A stretch of DNA of 64,000 bases from Psychrobacter sp. BI730 (GCF_013414195.1 NZ_JAATTV010000002.1:124001-188000), one strand, 5' to 3'. Positions 36,863-47,072 are shown, counted from the stretch's first letter. Made by a program: numbers and translations. The notes: generated from the letters alone by a model not told the origin.

Positions 36863-38227
36863 TTAACGCATTGTCACAAACTCTTCTGAGCCAGTTGGAT
36901 GAATGGCAACGGTATTGTCAAAATCAGCCTTAGTCGCGCCCATTTTGATAGCAACGGCAAAACCTTGAATCATCTCATCGACGCCAAAACCAATACCATG
37001 CAAACCAATGACTTTTTTGTCATCACCCAAGCATACTAGCTTCATTGTGCATTTTTGACGATGTTGAGTGACCGCGCTATACATATCGGTAAACGTTGAA
37101 GTATAGCACTTGATGTTTTCTTTACCATGCAGATTGATGGCATCAATCTCAGACAAGCCAATCGTACCGATAGCTGGATGGGTGAAAATCACGGTCGGTA
37201 TCAATGTATAGTCTAAATGTTCATTAGGCTTATTATTAAACAGACGCTCTGATAAACGGCGACCAGCGGCAATCGCTACGGGCGTTAGATCTATGCTGTT
37301 TTCGATAATATCGCCAACTGCATAAATACCATCGACGTTGGTGTTTTGGAATTTATCGACTTTAATTTTACCCGTCTCGGTTGTCTCGACCCCTGTCACT
37401 TGCAGATTGATACCGTCTGTCGATGGCGCGCGACCAATCGCCCAGATCAAGCAGTCAACAGTATCGATACAGTCTTCACCGCCATCGTTGGTGGTCAAAT
37501 CGAGGCTGTCATCGTCATTTTTATTGACTTCACTGATCACCGTGTTGGTGTGTAACTTAATGCCAGCTTGTTCCATTTCTATCAGCAAAGTCTCTACGAT
37601 AGTATGGTCAAACGTACGTAGTGGCGAGTGTTTGCGCACATACAAATGCACTTCGGCACCCAGACTGTTTAACACGCCTGCGATCTCGACAGCGATATAG
37701 CCAGCACCTACAATCGCCACGCGTTTTGGCAAGTGATTCAACGCAAAAAAGCCGTCAGAGTCGATGCCGTATTCTGCACCTTTGATATCTGGCTGAATAG
37801 GATGACCGCCCGTAGCAATCAAAATATGGTCAGCGGTAATCAGCTCGCCATTTACTTCTACGGTATTGGCATCGACAAACTTAGCAAAACCTTTGATCAC
37901 TTCGACGCCGTTTTTGGCCAAGTTGTTATCATAAGCGCGGTGAATGTTTTCGATATATTGTTGGCGGCTCTGTACCAGCTTTTGGAAGTCAAAACCTTTT
38001 AACTCAACATCAAAACCATAATCTGGCGCATATTTATGGATAGCTTCAGCCACTTGGGCGCCATACCACATGACCTTTTTGGGAACACAGCCCAAATTCA
38101 CACAAGTGCCACCCAATTGATTGGCTTCGATAATGGCGCATTTTTTGCCATAGTTGGCTGCACGGTTGAGTGAGGCAATGCCGCCGCTACCGCCACCAAT
38201 GGCGATATAATCATAATGTTTGGTCAT
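36863..38227 (-). CDS. gor: Glutathione-disulfide reductase
   Basis: Reduces GSSG to glutathione with NADPH, in the cytoplasm. 454 aa, normal length. FAD motif [17 protein letters not shown]; redox pair [13 protein letters not shown] (Cys42, Cys47); NADPH fold [18 protein letters not shown] followed by an Arg-containing [12 protein letters not shown] that fits NADPH rather than NADH; second FAD motif GIYAVGDI; C-terminal catalytic [13 protein letters not shown]. It starts at ATG 38227 with AGAGA upstream. It fits functionally with fghA elsewhere in the window, which uses glutathione. Minus strand, followed by a terminator. Confidence 0.96.
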   Translation of the reverse strand: MTKHYDYIAIGGGSGGIASLNRAANYGKKCAIIEANQLGGTCVNLGCVPKKVMWYGAQVAEAIHKYAPDYGFDVELKGFDFQKLVQSRQQYIENIHRAYDNNLAKNGVEVIKGFAKFVDANTVEVNGELITADHILIATGGHPIQPDIKGAEYGIDSDGFFALNHLPKRVAIVGAGYIAVEIAGVLNSLGAEVHLYVRKHSPLRTFDHTIVETLLIEMEQAGIKLHTNTVISEVNKNDDDSLDLTTNDGGEDCIDTVDCLIWAIGRAPSTDGINLQVTGVETTETGKIKVDKFQNTNVDGIYAVGDIIENSIDLTPVAIAAGRRLSERLFNNKPNEHLDYTLIPTVIFTHPAIGTIGLSEIDAINLHGKENIKCYTSTFTDMYSAVTQHRQKCTMKLVCLGDDKKVIGLHGIGFGVDEMIQGFAVAIKMGATKADFDNTVAIHPTGSEEFVTMR

Positions 38228-38401
38228 AATTAGGTCTCTTTATTGAATTGTTATGGGTGCTGTTTCCGACTCTACTGTAATGGGTCTTATCATCCATCTT
38301 ACAAGTTTTTTATGGTTAAGATGTGTTGAATCGCTTGACTATAAACGCTGCTTGGTTAAGAAAAGCCTAGCATTTAGATATTTAAATCTACTCAAACCCA
38401 T

Positions 38402-38854
38402 TTATACAATAGGACGACGTCTATAAAATAACAGTCCCGGAATAGACAAGCCAAGTACCAATCCTGAGGTGACAAATAGTGCTTCAAACAAATACACCAT
38501 CATTTGGCTAAACAACTCGTCTGAAAAGCCAAAGTAACCTATCTGTACCATACTGACCATCGCCTTATAAGCGGCGATACCAGGCATCATACAAATGACG
38601 CTAGGCGAGATGAGCGCTTTGGGCGGCAGAGTATATTTCTTAGAAAAATACACACCCAAAAAGCTGGCAAGCATCGCCCCAAAAAAGCTAGCAACCACGA
38701 TATGAATGTGTTGATAAACGAGCGCTGTCTTTAACCCAAAGCCAAATGCGGTCATCAGTAAACACGGCAAGATATAGCGTTTGGGTACGCTAAACATTAG
38801 CGTCCAACCAAGGGTGATGATACAAGACAGTATGACGGTTTTAATAAACCACAT
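38402..38854 (-). CDS. yjjB: Threonine/serine exporter subunit, YjjB-like (DUF3815)
   Basis: 150 aa, four to five membrane helices, corresponding to the C-terminal half of fused ThrE exporters. The segment PSVICMMPGIAAYKAM is the characteristic family motif, preceded by SFFGAMLASFLGVYFSKKY. In E. coli YjjB works with YjjP; YjjPB is reported to export succinate, while related ThrE exports threonine. It begins one base after the upstream partner ends (38856), so the pair is one operon. The substrate here is unknown. Confidence 0.9.
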   Translation of the reverse strand: MWFIKTVILSCIITLGWTLMFSVPKRYILPCLLMTAFGFGLKTALVYQHIHIVVASFFGAMLASFLGVYFSKKYTLPPKALISPSVICMMPGIAAYKAMVSMVQIGYFGFSDELFSQMMVYLFEALFVTSGLVLGLSIPGLLFYRRRPIV

Positions 38855-38855
38855 T

Positions 38856-39644
38856 TTAAAACCCCCAGTGCTGTATGCGAAGTAAAACCAGTGCCATTAC
38901 GATACCGACGCACGCGGATAATGTAAGCATATAGGTAAAGACCGCACGCCCAACGCCAATATTGACATAGCCTTTTAAGATATCGGACAAAGAGTTAATC
39001 AATGGGAAGCTGGGCACCAATAGCAATACGCTGGAAGCTACAGCGATATCGGCGTTATTGCCAATATCAAAATAATAGGTCGTCGCCCCAATCAGTGAAG
39101 CGATAAAAGCGGTCACAATTACCGTGATAAAAGGGTTAAAGTGGTGCTTGGACAAATAGATACGGGTAAACATCGCAACCATACCCGCGATGAATGTCAC
39201 CGCCGTAATCGACCAACTACCGCCATTCAAATAAGCAAATGCGGCACAAGATGCGCCAACAAATATACTTACGAGCCATGTTGGATACACGGTCTTATCC
39301 AACTCATCAAACGCAAGGGTAGTGCGGTCAATCAAGTCATTGTGATCGATAGTGGCTTCGGTCTTGTTGACGATTTGCTGGATTTGAACCAATAAATTGA
39401 CATTGATGCTTTGATTAATTGTGTCTCTAGTAGTGGTGATACAGCGCTCGTCACAGATAGTCGTCAAGGTAATGGCGTTAAAGTTCAGCGAACATTCGAC
39501 GCTGTTCATTCCCAAGGCAAGCCCCAAGCGTTTGGATAAGTCCACCACCACGGCAGACTCAGCGCCATACTGCATAAGGAGTAATCCACAGCGCACGCAT
39601 AGTCGAGTAATGCGCTGCTGCTTTACGTAGCTGATAGAGGTCAT
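38856..39644 (-). CDS. yjjP: Threonine/serine exporter subunit, YjjP-like (DUF1212)
   Basis: 262 aa from ATG 39644. The frame continues upstream to a TTG at 39728, but a TATAAT lies at 39681-39686 inside that extension and the conserved family sequence begins just after ATG 39644 (RITRLCVRCGLLLMQYGAES). The cytoplasmic N-terminal half is characteristic of ThrE (MQYGAESAVVVDLSKRLG, ITLTTICDERCITTT). Five or so membrane helices follow. The C-terminal motif is PSFPLINSLSDILKGYVNIG. It is the first gene of a two-gene exporter operon. A MITE-like repeat lies about 90 bases upstream. Confidence 0.88.
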   Translation of the reverse strand: MTSISYVKQQRITRLCVRCGLLLMQYGAESAVVVDLSKRLGLALGMNSVECSLNFNAITLTTICDERCITTTRDTINQSINVNLLVQIQQIVNKTEATIDHNDLIDRTTLAFDELDKTVYPTWLVSIFVGASCAAFAYLNGGSWSITAVTFIAGMVAMFTRIYLSKHHFNPFITVIVTAFIASLIGATTYYFDIGNNADIAVASSVLLLVPSFPLINSLSDILKGYVNIGVGRAVFTYMLTLSACVGIVMALVLLRIQHWGF

Positions 39645-39680
39645 GGGTGAGATACGCGTGTTGGTTGGTATGGATACGCT

Positions 39681-39686
39681 ATTATA
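39681..39686 (-). promoter_or_regulatory. Possible -10 box of the yjjPB-like operon
   Basis: TATAAT read on the minus strand, about 37 bases before ATG 39644, with no good -35 box at 16-18 bases. It supports ATG 39644 as start over the upstream TTG. Confidence 0.4.
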
Positions 39687-39734
39687 AAGGGTCTGGGAGT
39701 GGATATGGTAGCGATACGAATATAGCAAGGTAAC

Positions 39735-39847
39735 GATATAGTCAATCTTCTATAAAAGAGTGACAGCGTTAACCTCGTTTGAAGTATCACAGTCACCTCT
39801 ACACTCGGTTGCCTTATGTCTCTTTTAAACGGAATCAACGATAGCAT
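39735..39847 (+). repeat. MITE-like dispersed repeat, copy 2
   Basis: Same orientation as the copy at 6795. Shared blocks include TATAAAAGAG, ACAGCGTTAACC, GAAGTATCAC, TTGCCTTATGTCTCTTTTAA and GAATCAACGATA. Ends are imperfect inverted repeats (GATATAGTC...AAAAGAG against CTCTTTTAAA...GATAGC). It lies between divergent yjjP-like and DUF503 genes. Confidence 0.8.
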
Positions 39848-39908
39848 CACTCACAGTTCTTATTTGCTACTATTATAAAGCGTAAACCACTGTCGCAAGG
39901 AGAATAAA

Positions 39909-40190
39909 ATGCATATCGCTATCTTAACACTGACTTTCGCGCTACCCGGATGTAGTTCACTCAAAGAAAAACGCCAACGCATGGGCGGTTTGCATGCACG
40001 ATTTGGCAATACGCCAAGTGTCGCGGTATGTGAAAGCGGCGAGCGTGATCGGCATGATGCCAGTGAGTGGACGTTTGTGATTGTCGGGCTGTTCAAACGT
40101 GAGGTCGAGTCGCAATGTAGTCAAATTGAGGAAAAGCTAGAACGTACGGTAGATGCACGGGTGATGAATATTGAGAGGGAATTTGTTTAG
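39909..40190 (+). CDS. DUF503 (YlxP-like) family protein
   Basis: 93 aa, full family length. Typical features are MHIAILTLTFALPGCSSLKEKRQ at the start, the KRQRMGGLHARFGNTPSVAVCE stretch, and the C-terminal helix SQIEEKLERTVDARVMNIE. Family members are small ferredoxin-like proteins of unknown function, in Firmicutes often beside rbfA. No such neighbour exists here. AAGGAG lies 7 bases before ATG 39909. Confidence 0.9.
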   Translation: MHIAILTLTFALPGCSSLKEKRQRMGGLHARFGNTPSVAVCESGERDRHDASEWTFVIVGLFKREVESQCSQIEEKLERTVDARVMNIEREFV

Positions 40191-40231
40191 GTTAAACATT
40201 AATTACCTTAAGTCTGAAAAATGTCTAACTT

Positions 40232-40330
40232 GTAGGTTGGGTTGAGCTTGCGGCACCCAACCTATGACGGATTTAATGTTAACTTAGCTTAATATTGAAT
40301 TGTTGGGTTTCCTTCGTCAAGCTAATCTAC
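40232..40330. repeat. Inverted-repeat element with GTAG...CTAC ends
   Basis: About 99 bp. The left end GTAGGTTGGGTTGAGCTTG has, 30 bases in, ACCCAACC, so GGTTGGGT/ACCCAACC forms a perfect 8-bp stem (40235-40262). The right end reads, on the minus strand, GTAGATTAGCTTGACGAAG followed by AAACCCAAC. The two ends are thus imperfect inverted repeats. Short elements with a GTTGGGTT core occur in many Gammaproteobacteria, and this looks like one. It lies between DUF503 and the convergent Sel1 gene. Confidence 0.65.
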
Positions 40331-40388
40331 GTGTTTGAATGAAGCAGCGCTTAATTAGCTAAATCGATGCATTAGCATATATCAATTT

Positions 40389-41186
40389 TTAGTTTTTATT
40401 AATTTTCGTAAATAAATTACAACCATTTTGTTCGCCGTGGTCACAAGCTTTACCAGCCCATTCTTTTGCTTGTTCTAAATTTTGACGGACCCCTAAACCT
40501 TTATTGTAATATCGAGCTAAATCCATAAAAGCGGTTGTACAGAAGTCAAGTATATCATTAGACGTACAATCTTCATGAGTCGCAGCTTTTAAATACCACT
40601 CAGCCGACATTGGAAAATCAACCACGTCACTATAATGAGGGTATATACTTTTATCATCTGAGAAATATCTTCCTATTTTAAATTGTGACCATGAGTCATT
40701 TTTCATAGCAGCTTGATATATTAATTTTAGACCGTATTCGTTATTTTTGAATTCGTCTAAATATAACTGTCCTAACCATGCAAGAGCGTCAACATCTCCT
40801 TCATCAGAGACTTTTTTCATCCAGTCTCTAGCTTGGAAAAGATAGTCACGATTAGGTTCAGACTTGTTATATTCATAATGCCATTTTTGCTCATAAATAT
40901 ATGCCATCTGTTTTTGAGCTTCAATATGGTCTTGTTCAGCAGCCATTTTGTACCATTTGAACGCTTCATCTTGATTTATCTGGTCATTATAATTAGTATA
41001 AAAATTACCAAGACTATATTGAGCTTCAATATTACCTTTCATAGCGAGTTTAGTTACTTTATCCAAATCTTTTTTATTATTAATTATATATCTATCATCA
41101 AAACCGTTTAATACTAAATAGCCTACTAAAGCCGATACTAATATAATGAGTAAAGGTGCTAGAATTGTCTTAGTAAATCTTTGCAT
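40389..41186 (-). CDS. Sel1-repeat (tetratricopeptide-like) membrane-anchored protein
   Basis: 265 aa. A membrane anchor spans about residues 9-27 (ILAPLLIILVSALVGYLVL). At least five Sel1-like repeats follow: EAQYSLGNFYTNYN...AFKWYKMAAEQDH, EAQKQMAYIYEQ, ALAWLGQLYLDEF, SQFKIGRYFSDD and AFMDLARYYNKGLGVRQNL. Such repeats are protein-interaction scaffolds, often exported and exposed in the periplasm. AT-richness is higher than in the neighbours, and no operon partner exists, which fits recent acquisition. TAAAGGAGAG precedes the ATG at 41186. Function unknown. Confidence 0.85.
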   Translation of the reverse strand: MQRFTKTILAPLLIILVSALVGYLVLNGFDDRYIINNKKDLDKVTKLAMKGNIEAQYSLGNFYTNYNDQINQDEAFKWYKMAAEQDHIEAQKQMAYIYEQKWHYEYNKSEPNRDYLFQARDWMKKVSDEGDVDALAWLGQLYLDEFKNNEYGLKLIYQAAMKNDSWSQFKIGRYFSDDKSIYPHYSDVVDFPMSAEWYLKAATHEDCTSNDILDFCTTAFMDLARYYNKGLGVRQNLEQAKEWAGKACDHGEQNGCNLFTKINKN

Positions 41187-41345
41187 CTTCTCTCCTTTAA
41201 TATGGGATATACAACTGTAATAATATTAGTATGTTAAGAGCATTACATTTAAAAATTAGCTTTTACTATATTCTTCTGAAATAAATAAACAATGTTTTAA
41301 TCCCAAGTTAGTATAAAGTAGTACTTTACTATATTCTCAATCAAC

Positions 41346-41379
41346 AAAAAAGGCCACCCTATAAAGAGTAGCCTTTTAT
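41346..41379 (-). terminator. Terminator of the small lipoprotein gene (copy A)
   Basis: On the minus strand AAAAGGC-ACTC / GGGTGGCCTTTTTT pair around TTTATA. This copy has one stem mismatch. It is nearly identical to the terminator after uvrA at 41941. Confidence 0.8.
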
Positions 41380-41403
41380 CATCAGTCATCTAAAAAATAG
41401 TAG

Positions 41404-41679
41404 TTATTGCGGACGGCCTTGACCATGTCCTTCAGGTTTTTTATACCCTTTTGCAGTCATACAGGCTTCTAGTTTTTTCATATCACTTTGGCTTGGACGA
41501 CTCTCTTTAGACATTTTCACGCCAGCTCGTTGAGCACAATCATCCATTGCTTGTTTCATGTCTGCTGACATCGCAGGTCTTTGATGATTGCGATCGCTTG
41601 TGCCATTTGATGTGCCGCTTGACGCACAGGCGCTAACGCCAACAGTAGATGCTAAGACAATAAGTAGTAATTTTTTCAT
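41404..41679 (-). CDS. Small lipoprotein of unknown function
   Basis: 91 aa. A short signal peptide ends in the lipobox VSAC (Cys18). The mature protein is 73 residues, polar, with a Ser/Thr/Gly-rich linker. A helical part follows: MSADMKQAMDDCAQRAGVKM and SQSDMKKLEACMTAKGYKKP. Its two cysteines could form a disulfide in the periplasm. The end is GHGQGRPQ. A related pattern (two helices each with one Cys) occurs in the PsiF-like family, but I do not claim membership. Starts at ATG 41679 with AAGGA-type ribosome binding site. Followed by its own terminator. Confidence 0.75.
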   Translation of the reverse strand: MKKLLLIVLASTVGVSACASSGTSNGTSDRNHQRPAMSADMKQAMDDCAQRAGVKMSKESRPSQSDMKKLEACMTAKGYKKPEGHGQGRPQ

Positions 41680-41940
41680 AAGAAGTCCTTAAGAGTTTCA
41701 GGGATCGTACAAGAGTGAGTAATGTCAATTTATGTTGGCTATATCGTTATTAACCAGTTGTTTCTATATCGTATGCGTATACACATCATATTTAACCAGT
41801 TAAATATTAATACATTTAACTTCTAAGTATCTCTAATAAATATTAAGAAAGGTAACGTAGCGAAGCAACTTAATTCTTAGTTTATATATCAATTTCCGTT
41901 CATAGCTTATGGTTCGTGCATTGTTTTATAACAGCCAATA
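41680..41940. other. Spacer between uvrA and the small lipoprotein gene
   Basis: With the next terminator it makes 312 AT-rich bases. Nothing beyond short direct repeats (TTTAACCAGTTAAAT, ATTAACCAGTTG) was seen. It should carry the lipoprotein promoter on the minus strand. Confidence 0.4.
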
Positions 41941-41972
41941 AAAAAGGCCACCCTATAAAGAGTGGCCTTTTA
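41941..41972 (-). terminator. Terminator of uvrA (copy B)
   Basis: On the minus strand AAAGGCCACTC and GGGTGGCCTTTTT pair around TTTATA, followed by T-run. It starts about 20 bases after the uvrA stop and matches the terminator at 41346 over roughly 34 bases. Confidence 0.9.
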
Positions 41973-41991
41973 TCAATCATGACTAACGGTA

Positions 41992-44898
41992 TTAGCTGAC
42001 TTCTCTCATGCCTTGCTCTAGCATTGGCTTTAAGAATATACCCGTATAGGATTCTTTGACTTCAGCCACTTCTTCAGGCGTACCTTCAGCGATGATCATA
42101 CCACCACCTTTACCGCCTTCAGGGCCTAGGTCAATCACCCAGTCTGCAGTCTTGATTACGTCAAGATTGTGCTCGATGACCACGATAGTATTCCCTTTAT
42201 CGCGTAGGGCATGCAGGATATTGAGTAGCTTATCGATATCATGGAAATGCAAACCAGTGGTTGGCTCATCCAAGATATACAGCGTCTGTCCCGTATCACG
42301 TTTGGCCAGCTCACGCGCCAGTTTGACACGTTGCGCCTCACCACCTGATAGTGTTGGCGCAGACTGACCCAAGCGAATATAGCTCAGACCGACATCCATC
42401 AATGCTTGCAGACGACGATAAATCGCTGGAATGGCTGAGAAGAACTCAACGGCATCTTCAACGGTCATATCAAGCACGTCAGCGATGGTTTTGCCTTTAT
42501 AGTGAATCTCTAGCGTCTCGCGGTTGTAGCGCTTGCCTTCACAGGTATCACACGGCACATACATATCAGGCAAGAAATGCATCTCAACTTTGATAAGGCC
42601 ATCACCTTGGCACATCTCACAGCGTCCGCCTTTTACGTTGAAGCTAAAGCGACCAGGCTTATAACCACGGGCGCGCGCTTCTTGCGTTTGGGCAAACATC
42701 TCACGCACAGGAGTAAACACACCAGTATAAGTCGCTGGGTTTGAGCGCGGCGTACGACCGATTGGGCTTTGATCGATATCGACCATTTTGTCCAAATACT
42801 CAAGACCGCTAATGCTTTCAAATTTATCGGCAATCAGCGTTGAGGCGTTGTTTAACTGAGTCGCTGCCAATGGCATAAGGGTACGGTTAATCAAGGTTGA
42901 TTTACCCGAACCTGAGACACCAGTCACACAAGTCATGATACCAACAGGAATGGTCAAATCTACATCGTGTAGGTTGTTGCCTGATGCGCCTTTTAGCTCG
43001 ATGGTCATCGGTACTTTTTTGGCTTTGGCCTTACCTTTGACTTCGACGTCGATGGTTTTGGCTTTATGACGCACAGTTGGAATCTCGATTTTCTTCTTAC
43101 CAGACATATATTGCCCAGTCAGCGATTCTTTGTTTGCCATGATGTCATCGACCGTACCTTGGGCAATAATATGACCGCCATGTACGCCTGCACCGATGCC
43201 GATATCGATGACGTGATCCGCTTGGCGAATGGCATCTTCATCATGCTCAACGACCAGTACTGTATTGCCTAAGTCACGCAAGCGGGTTAGGGTTTTTAGC
43301 AGACGATCATTGTCACGCTGATGCAGACCGATTGATGGCTCATCAAGTACGTACATGACGCCCATCAAACCAGCACCGATTTGGCTAGCCAAACGAATAC
43401 GCTGCGCTTCACCGCCCGATAGTGTTTCGGCAGAGCGAGCAAGGGTCAAATAATCAAGCCCGACGCTCACAAGAAAGTTTAGACGCTCATTAATCTCTTT
43501 AAAGATTTTTTCGGCGACTTCACCTTTATGACCGCCAATCTTTAGCGTTTTATAATAGTCAGCCGCATCACCGATAGACAGCTTAACGATTTCTGCAATG
43601 GTCTGATCATCAACACGGACATTGCGTGAGATTTCATTCAGACGTGCACCATCACAAACGTTACAAGTGGTATCAGCCAGATATTTAGCCAACTCATCAC
43701 GGACAAGGTTACTTTGTGTCTTAGCATAACGACGCTCTAGGTAAGGAAGCACACCTTCAAACGGTACAGTCTTATTCGTTTTGCGACCGCGCTCATCGGT
43801 AAAGTTAAAGGTCAGCTTTTCTTTACCAGAACCATGCATGATGAGGTCTTGCTGCTCTTTTGACAGGTCCTGCCACGGTGCATCCATATCGATTTTGAAA
43901 TGCTTACAGACAGTGCTAAGCAAACCGAAATAGTATGCATGACGCTTGTCCCAACCATTGATTGCGCCTTGGTTAAGTGACTTCTCGTGATGAGTAATCA
44001 GTTTTTCAGCGGCGAAATATTGACGTTTACCGAGGCCATCACAGCTTGGGCACGCGCCATATGGATTGTTAAAACTGAACATGCGTGGCTCAAGCTCAGG
44101 CACCGCGCGATCACAGACAGGGCATGAGTGCTTGGCTGACATCACTTGGTTTTCGTCACCGCCTTCTTTTGGGTTGCCATCCATAAAGTGTAGCGTGACC
44201 AGCCCTTGGCCTAGACGTAGCGCTGTTTCTAAGCTCTCAGCGACACGATTGCCCAAGTCATCACGGACTTTAAAGCGATCGACCACCACTTCGATGGTAT
44301 GTTTTTTCTTTTTATCCAGTGTTGGTAGCTCATCGGTATCATAGACATCACCGTCGACGCGTACACGGACGAAACCTTGCCCAATCAGCTGCTCAAGCAA
44401 GACAGTATGCTCACCTTTACGCTCGCGAATCACCGGTGCCAAGATCATAATCTTGGTGTCATCTGGCAATGCCATGACTTGATCGACCATCTCAGTGACC
44501 GACTGTGCGACCATTGGCTCACCGTGCTCAGGGCAATATGGTGTACCAATGCGTGCATAGAGCAGACGCAGATAGTCATAAATCTCGGTAATCGTACCAA
44601 CGGTCGAGCGTGGGTTATGGTTGGTGGATTTTTGCTCGATAGCAATCGCAGGGGATAGACCCTCGATACTATCGACGTCAGGTTTCTCCATTTGCGAGAG
44701 GAACTGACGCGCGTATGCCGATAAACTCTCAACATAACGACGTTGCCCTTCGGCATATAGCGTGTCAAATGCCAATGAAGATTTACCAGAGCCAGATAGG
44801 CCAGTGATTACCACGAATTTATCTCGTGGAATGTCTAAATCGATGTTTTTTAAATTATGAGTACGTGCGCCGCGTATTGCGATATGGTCATGTGCCAT
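41992..44898 (-). CDS. uvrA: Excinuclease ABC subunit A
   Basis: DNA damage recognition subunit of nucleotide excision repair; dimer, loads UvrB. 968 aa, slightly longer than E. coli UvrA. Two ABC ATPase halves: Walker [20 protein letters not shown] (near residue 31) and [15 protein letters not shown] (about 655). ABC signatures: [16 protein letters not shown] and [15 protein letters not shown]. Walker [15 protein letters not shown] and [14 protein letters not shown]. Zinc-module cysteine pairs: CPVC, CPSC, CEMC and CDTC. It starts at ATG 44898 with AGGAAACC about 12 bases upstream. No clear SOS box was found upstream. Minus strand, divergent from the MFS gene. Confidence 0.98.
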   Translation of the reverse strand: MAHDHIAIRGARTHNLKNIDLDIPRDKFVVITGLSGSGKSSLAFDTLYAEGQRRYVESLSAYARQFLSQMEKPDVDSIEGLSPAIAIEQKSTNHNPRSTVGTITEIYDYLRLLYARIGTPYCPEHGEPMVAQSVTEMVDQVMALPDDTKIMILAPVIRERKGEHTVLLEQLIGQGFVRVRVDGDVYDTDELPTLDKKKKHTIEVVVDRFKVRDDLGNRVAESLETALRLGQGLVTLHFMDGNPKEGGDENQVMSAKHSCPVCDRAVPELEPRMFSFNNPYGACPSCDGLGKRQYFAAEKLITHHEKSLNQGAINGWDKRHAYYFGLLSTVCKHFKIDMDAPWQDLSKEQQDLIMHGSGKEKLTFNFTDERGRKTNKTVPFEGVLPYLERRYAKTQSNLVRDELAKYLADTTCNVCDGARLNEISRNVRVDDQTIAEIVKLSIGDAADYYKTLKIGGHKGEVAEKIFKEINERLNFLVSVGLDYLTLARSAETLSGGEAQRIRLASQIGAGLMGVMYVLDEPSIGLHQRDNDRLLKTLTRLRDLGNTVLVVEHDEDAIRQADHVIDIGIGAGVHGGHIIAQGTVDDIMANKESLTGQYMSGKKKIEIPTVRHKAKTIDVEVKGKAKAKKVPMTIELKGASGNNLHDVDLTIPVGIMTCVTGVSGSGKSTLINRTLMPLAATQLNNASTLIADKFESISGLEYLDKMVDIDQSPIGRTPRSNPATYTGVFTPVREMFAQTQEARARGYKPGRFSFNVKGGRCEMCQGDGLIKVEMHFLPDMYVPCDTCEGKRYNRETLEIHYKGKTIADVLDMTVEDAVEFFSAIPAIYRRLQALMDVGLSYIRLGQSAPTLSGGEAQRVKLARELAKRDTGQTLYILDEPTTGLHFHDIDKLLNILHALRDKGNTIVVIEHNLDVIKTADWVIDLGPEGGKGGGMIIAEGTPEEVAEVKESYTGIFLKPMLEQGMREVS

Positions 44899-45566
44899 CG
44901 GTTACAGGTTTCCTATTTGCTAAAAGGGGATTGGGAAATATCTCAAATCAAAAAGTAAGTACAGATCAGTAAAGTGGTTGGTTAAAACGTGAATAATTCT
45001 AAATTTATGGTGTTGTTATAAGTAGTGTTTTTATAAAAGGTACATATATTTATAAGGTAAAAGTTAAGCCAGCCTAGTTATTCATTTTCCATTATTGTTT
45101 GGCTTTGTATTGCTTGTCGTTCTTATGACGATTTTTTATAGGACTAAACAAATCTAAATCAAATCAGTGTTAAGTAACAGGCATTGTTTGTTATGGTTTT
45201 GACCAAAAATATCATTTTATAGAAGCGTTCGTCGTTACGTAGATATGGTGAGTGAGCCGTTAATTGTGCTGACAACGTTTTACTTTATTGTCATGGTGAC
45301 AGCATTATTCAAGGCAGGACTGTGCATCTGATGCACTTGGTAACAAAATAATCTCGTAATATGAATGGCTTGGGTTAAGGGCGCATACGTTACTGCACCA
45401 GTAAGACAAAAGTCTCGGCAACCAAACGGCGAATGTCTTATACTAGGGGGCTTGATTTATAGGCCAATGCCTTGATAAACCAGTAGTGATAAATCATGGT
45501 ATGGCACAGTGTTAGTCGTGAAAGATAGCAATGAGCAACCAGCAATGATCAACCAGTGAGGCAAGT
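44899..45566. other. Divergent spacer between uvrA and the MFS transporter gene
   Basis: 668 bases without a supportable gene. It holds a perfect palindrome GTGCATC-T-GATGCAC (45322-45336), an operator-like site. Just before the MFS gene, AGCAATGAGCAACC and AGCAATGATCAACC form a 14-bp direct repeat (45527-45554). TATACT at about 45438 may be a -10 box, without a good partner. No known structured RNA was recognised. Confidence 0.45.
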
Positions 45567-46931
45567 ATGAATAGCGTAGAGAAACGGGCAATCCTCGGAG
45601 TCGGTGGCATCTTTGCCTTACGTATGATTGGCTTGTTTATGATTGTGCCGGTATTTTCTGTTTATGGTGACAATTATGCACACGCGACGCCGTTTTTAAT
45701 TGGTTTGGCCGTTGGTATTTATGGCTTAGGGCAGGCCATCTTTCAGATACCGATGAGTTTGGCTGCTGATAAATTCCCGCGTAAGCCTATTATCTTTCTA
45801 GGATTGATACTGTTCGCTGTCGGCGGCATGATTGCAGCAAATGCGACTGATATTTACGAAGTGATTATTGGTCGAGCGCTGGCGGGTAGTGGTGCGGTCT
45901 CTGCTGTGCTTATGGCACTATTGGCTGATGTGACTCGTGAAGAGATGCGTACCAAAGCGATGGCCACGATGGGTCTGACGATTGCGACCTCTATTATGCT
46001 GGCCTTTGCTTTTGGTCCATTGTTAGTCGGCTCGCTCGGTATCTCTGGACTGTTTTGGCTGACTTCAGGATTTGCTATATTGGCGATGCTGCTATTGGTA
46101 GTTGTACCGACGCCTATGCGCGTGCTTAAGCATAATTTGGATAACAAAACCATTGGTCAACAGTTGGCCACTGTCCTTAAGATTGGCGATCTTAACCGCT
46201 TACATATCGGCATCTTTGCGCTACATCTGACGATGACGGCGATATTTGTGATATTGCCGCACCAGCTCAGTGACGTACTTGGCTTGTCAGTACGTCAGCA
46301 AGGCATGGTGTATTTGCCACTATTGTTTATTGGCTTCGCCATCGCGATACCGTTTATCATAATCGCTGAAAAGAAACGCAAAATGCGTCAGGTTTTTTTG
46401 GGTGCGATTGCATTAATGACCGCCGCTTTAGCATTGTTAGCGCTTGGCAGTCAGGTCGGTGTTGGTATTATATTGGGTTTGCTGCTGTACTTTATGGGTT
46501 TTAACTTACTTGAGGCGACGATTCCCTCATGGATATCTAAGCGCGCACCAGTCGCCAATAAAGCGACCGCAATGGGGCTTAATTCTTCCAGTCAGTTCTT
46601 TGGGGCGTTTGTAGGCGGGGCAATGGGTGGTCTGTTATTAAGCCAGCCTAATTTGTTGGCGTGGGGCATACTGGCTATTATTATGGGTGCCGCATTGCTT
46701 ATTATTATTCCCATTTCTCAGCCACCTTATCTATCGAGCACAACGGTTACTATTCCCAAAGACATCAATATCCAAGACTGGTCACGACAGATGCTGGCAG
46801 TAGATGGCGTTGACGAGCTGGTCGTAATGGCAAAAGAGCAAGTCGCCTATTTAAAGTTAGATAAGACACAGTTGACGGATGATTCACGTCAGCAGCTATC
46901 GAGTTTGGCGCAAAGTCCGCTAGATATTTAA
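45567..46931 (+). CDS. yajR: MFS transporter with C-terminal YAM domain (YajR-like)
   Basis: 454 aa, twelve membrane helices. MFS motif A is visible as ADKFPRKPIIFLGLILFAV; motif B-like GRALAGSGAVSAVLMALLADVTRE follows. After helix 12, about 65 residues (INIQDWSRQMLAVDGVDELV, then AYLKLDKTQLTD) form the ferredoxin-like YAM domain that distinguishes E. coli YajR. YajR is a proton-coupled exporter of unknown substrate. It starts at ATG 45567 with GAGG 6 bases upstream. Monocistronic, with a long upstream region carrying a palindrome. Confidence 0.9.
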   Translation: MNSVEKRAILGVGGIFALRMIGLFMIVPVFSVYGDNYAHATPFLIGLAVGIYGLGQAIFQIPMSLAADKFPRKPIIFLGLILFAVGGMIAANATDIYEVIIGRALAGSGAVSAVLMALLADVTREEMRTKAMATMGLTIATSIMLAFAFGPLLVGSLGISGLFWLTSGFAILAMLLLVVVPTPMRVLKHNLDNKTIGQQLATVLKIGDLNRLHIGIFALHLTMTAIFVILPHQLSDVLGLSVRQQGMVYLPLLFIGFAIAIPFIIIAEKKRKMRQVFLGAIALMTAALALLALGSQVGVGIILGLLLYFMGFNLLEATIPSWISKRAPVANKATAMGLNSSSQFFGAFVGGAMGGLLLSQPNLLAWGILAIIMGAALLIIIPISQPPYLSSTTVTIPKDINIQDWSRQMLAVDGVDELVVMAKEQVAYLKLDKTQLTDDSRQQLSSLAQSPLDI

Positions 46932-47072
46932 TACGACATATAACAGCTTTAGGCTTATGTTTTTATATAGAGATAAAGCCAAATAGCAAAAATTGCACAG
47001 ACAACAATCTCATAAACCACCAATATCAATCAGTGGAAACTAACTATTTATCTCTATTTAAAAGGAATTAAT

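Noticed and set aside
41992..44898. Frames on the plus strand opposite uvrA
   Set aside because: They are antisense shadows of the well-conserved uvrA gene, with no recognisable domains.
45245..45331. A 28-codon hydrophobic frame upstream of the MFS gene
   Set aside because: No ribosome binding site, and such short hydrophobic frames occur by chance in AT-rich DNA.
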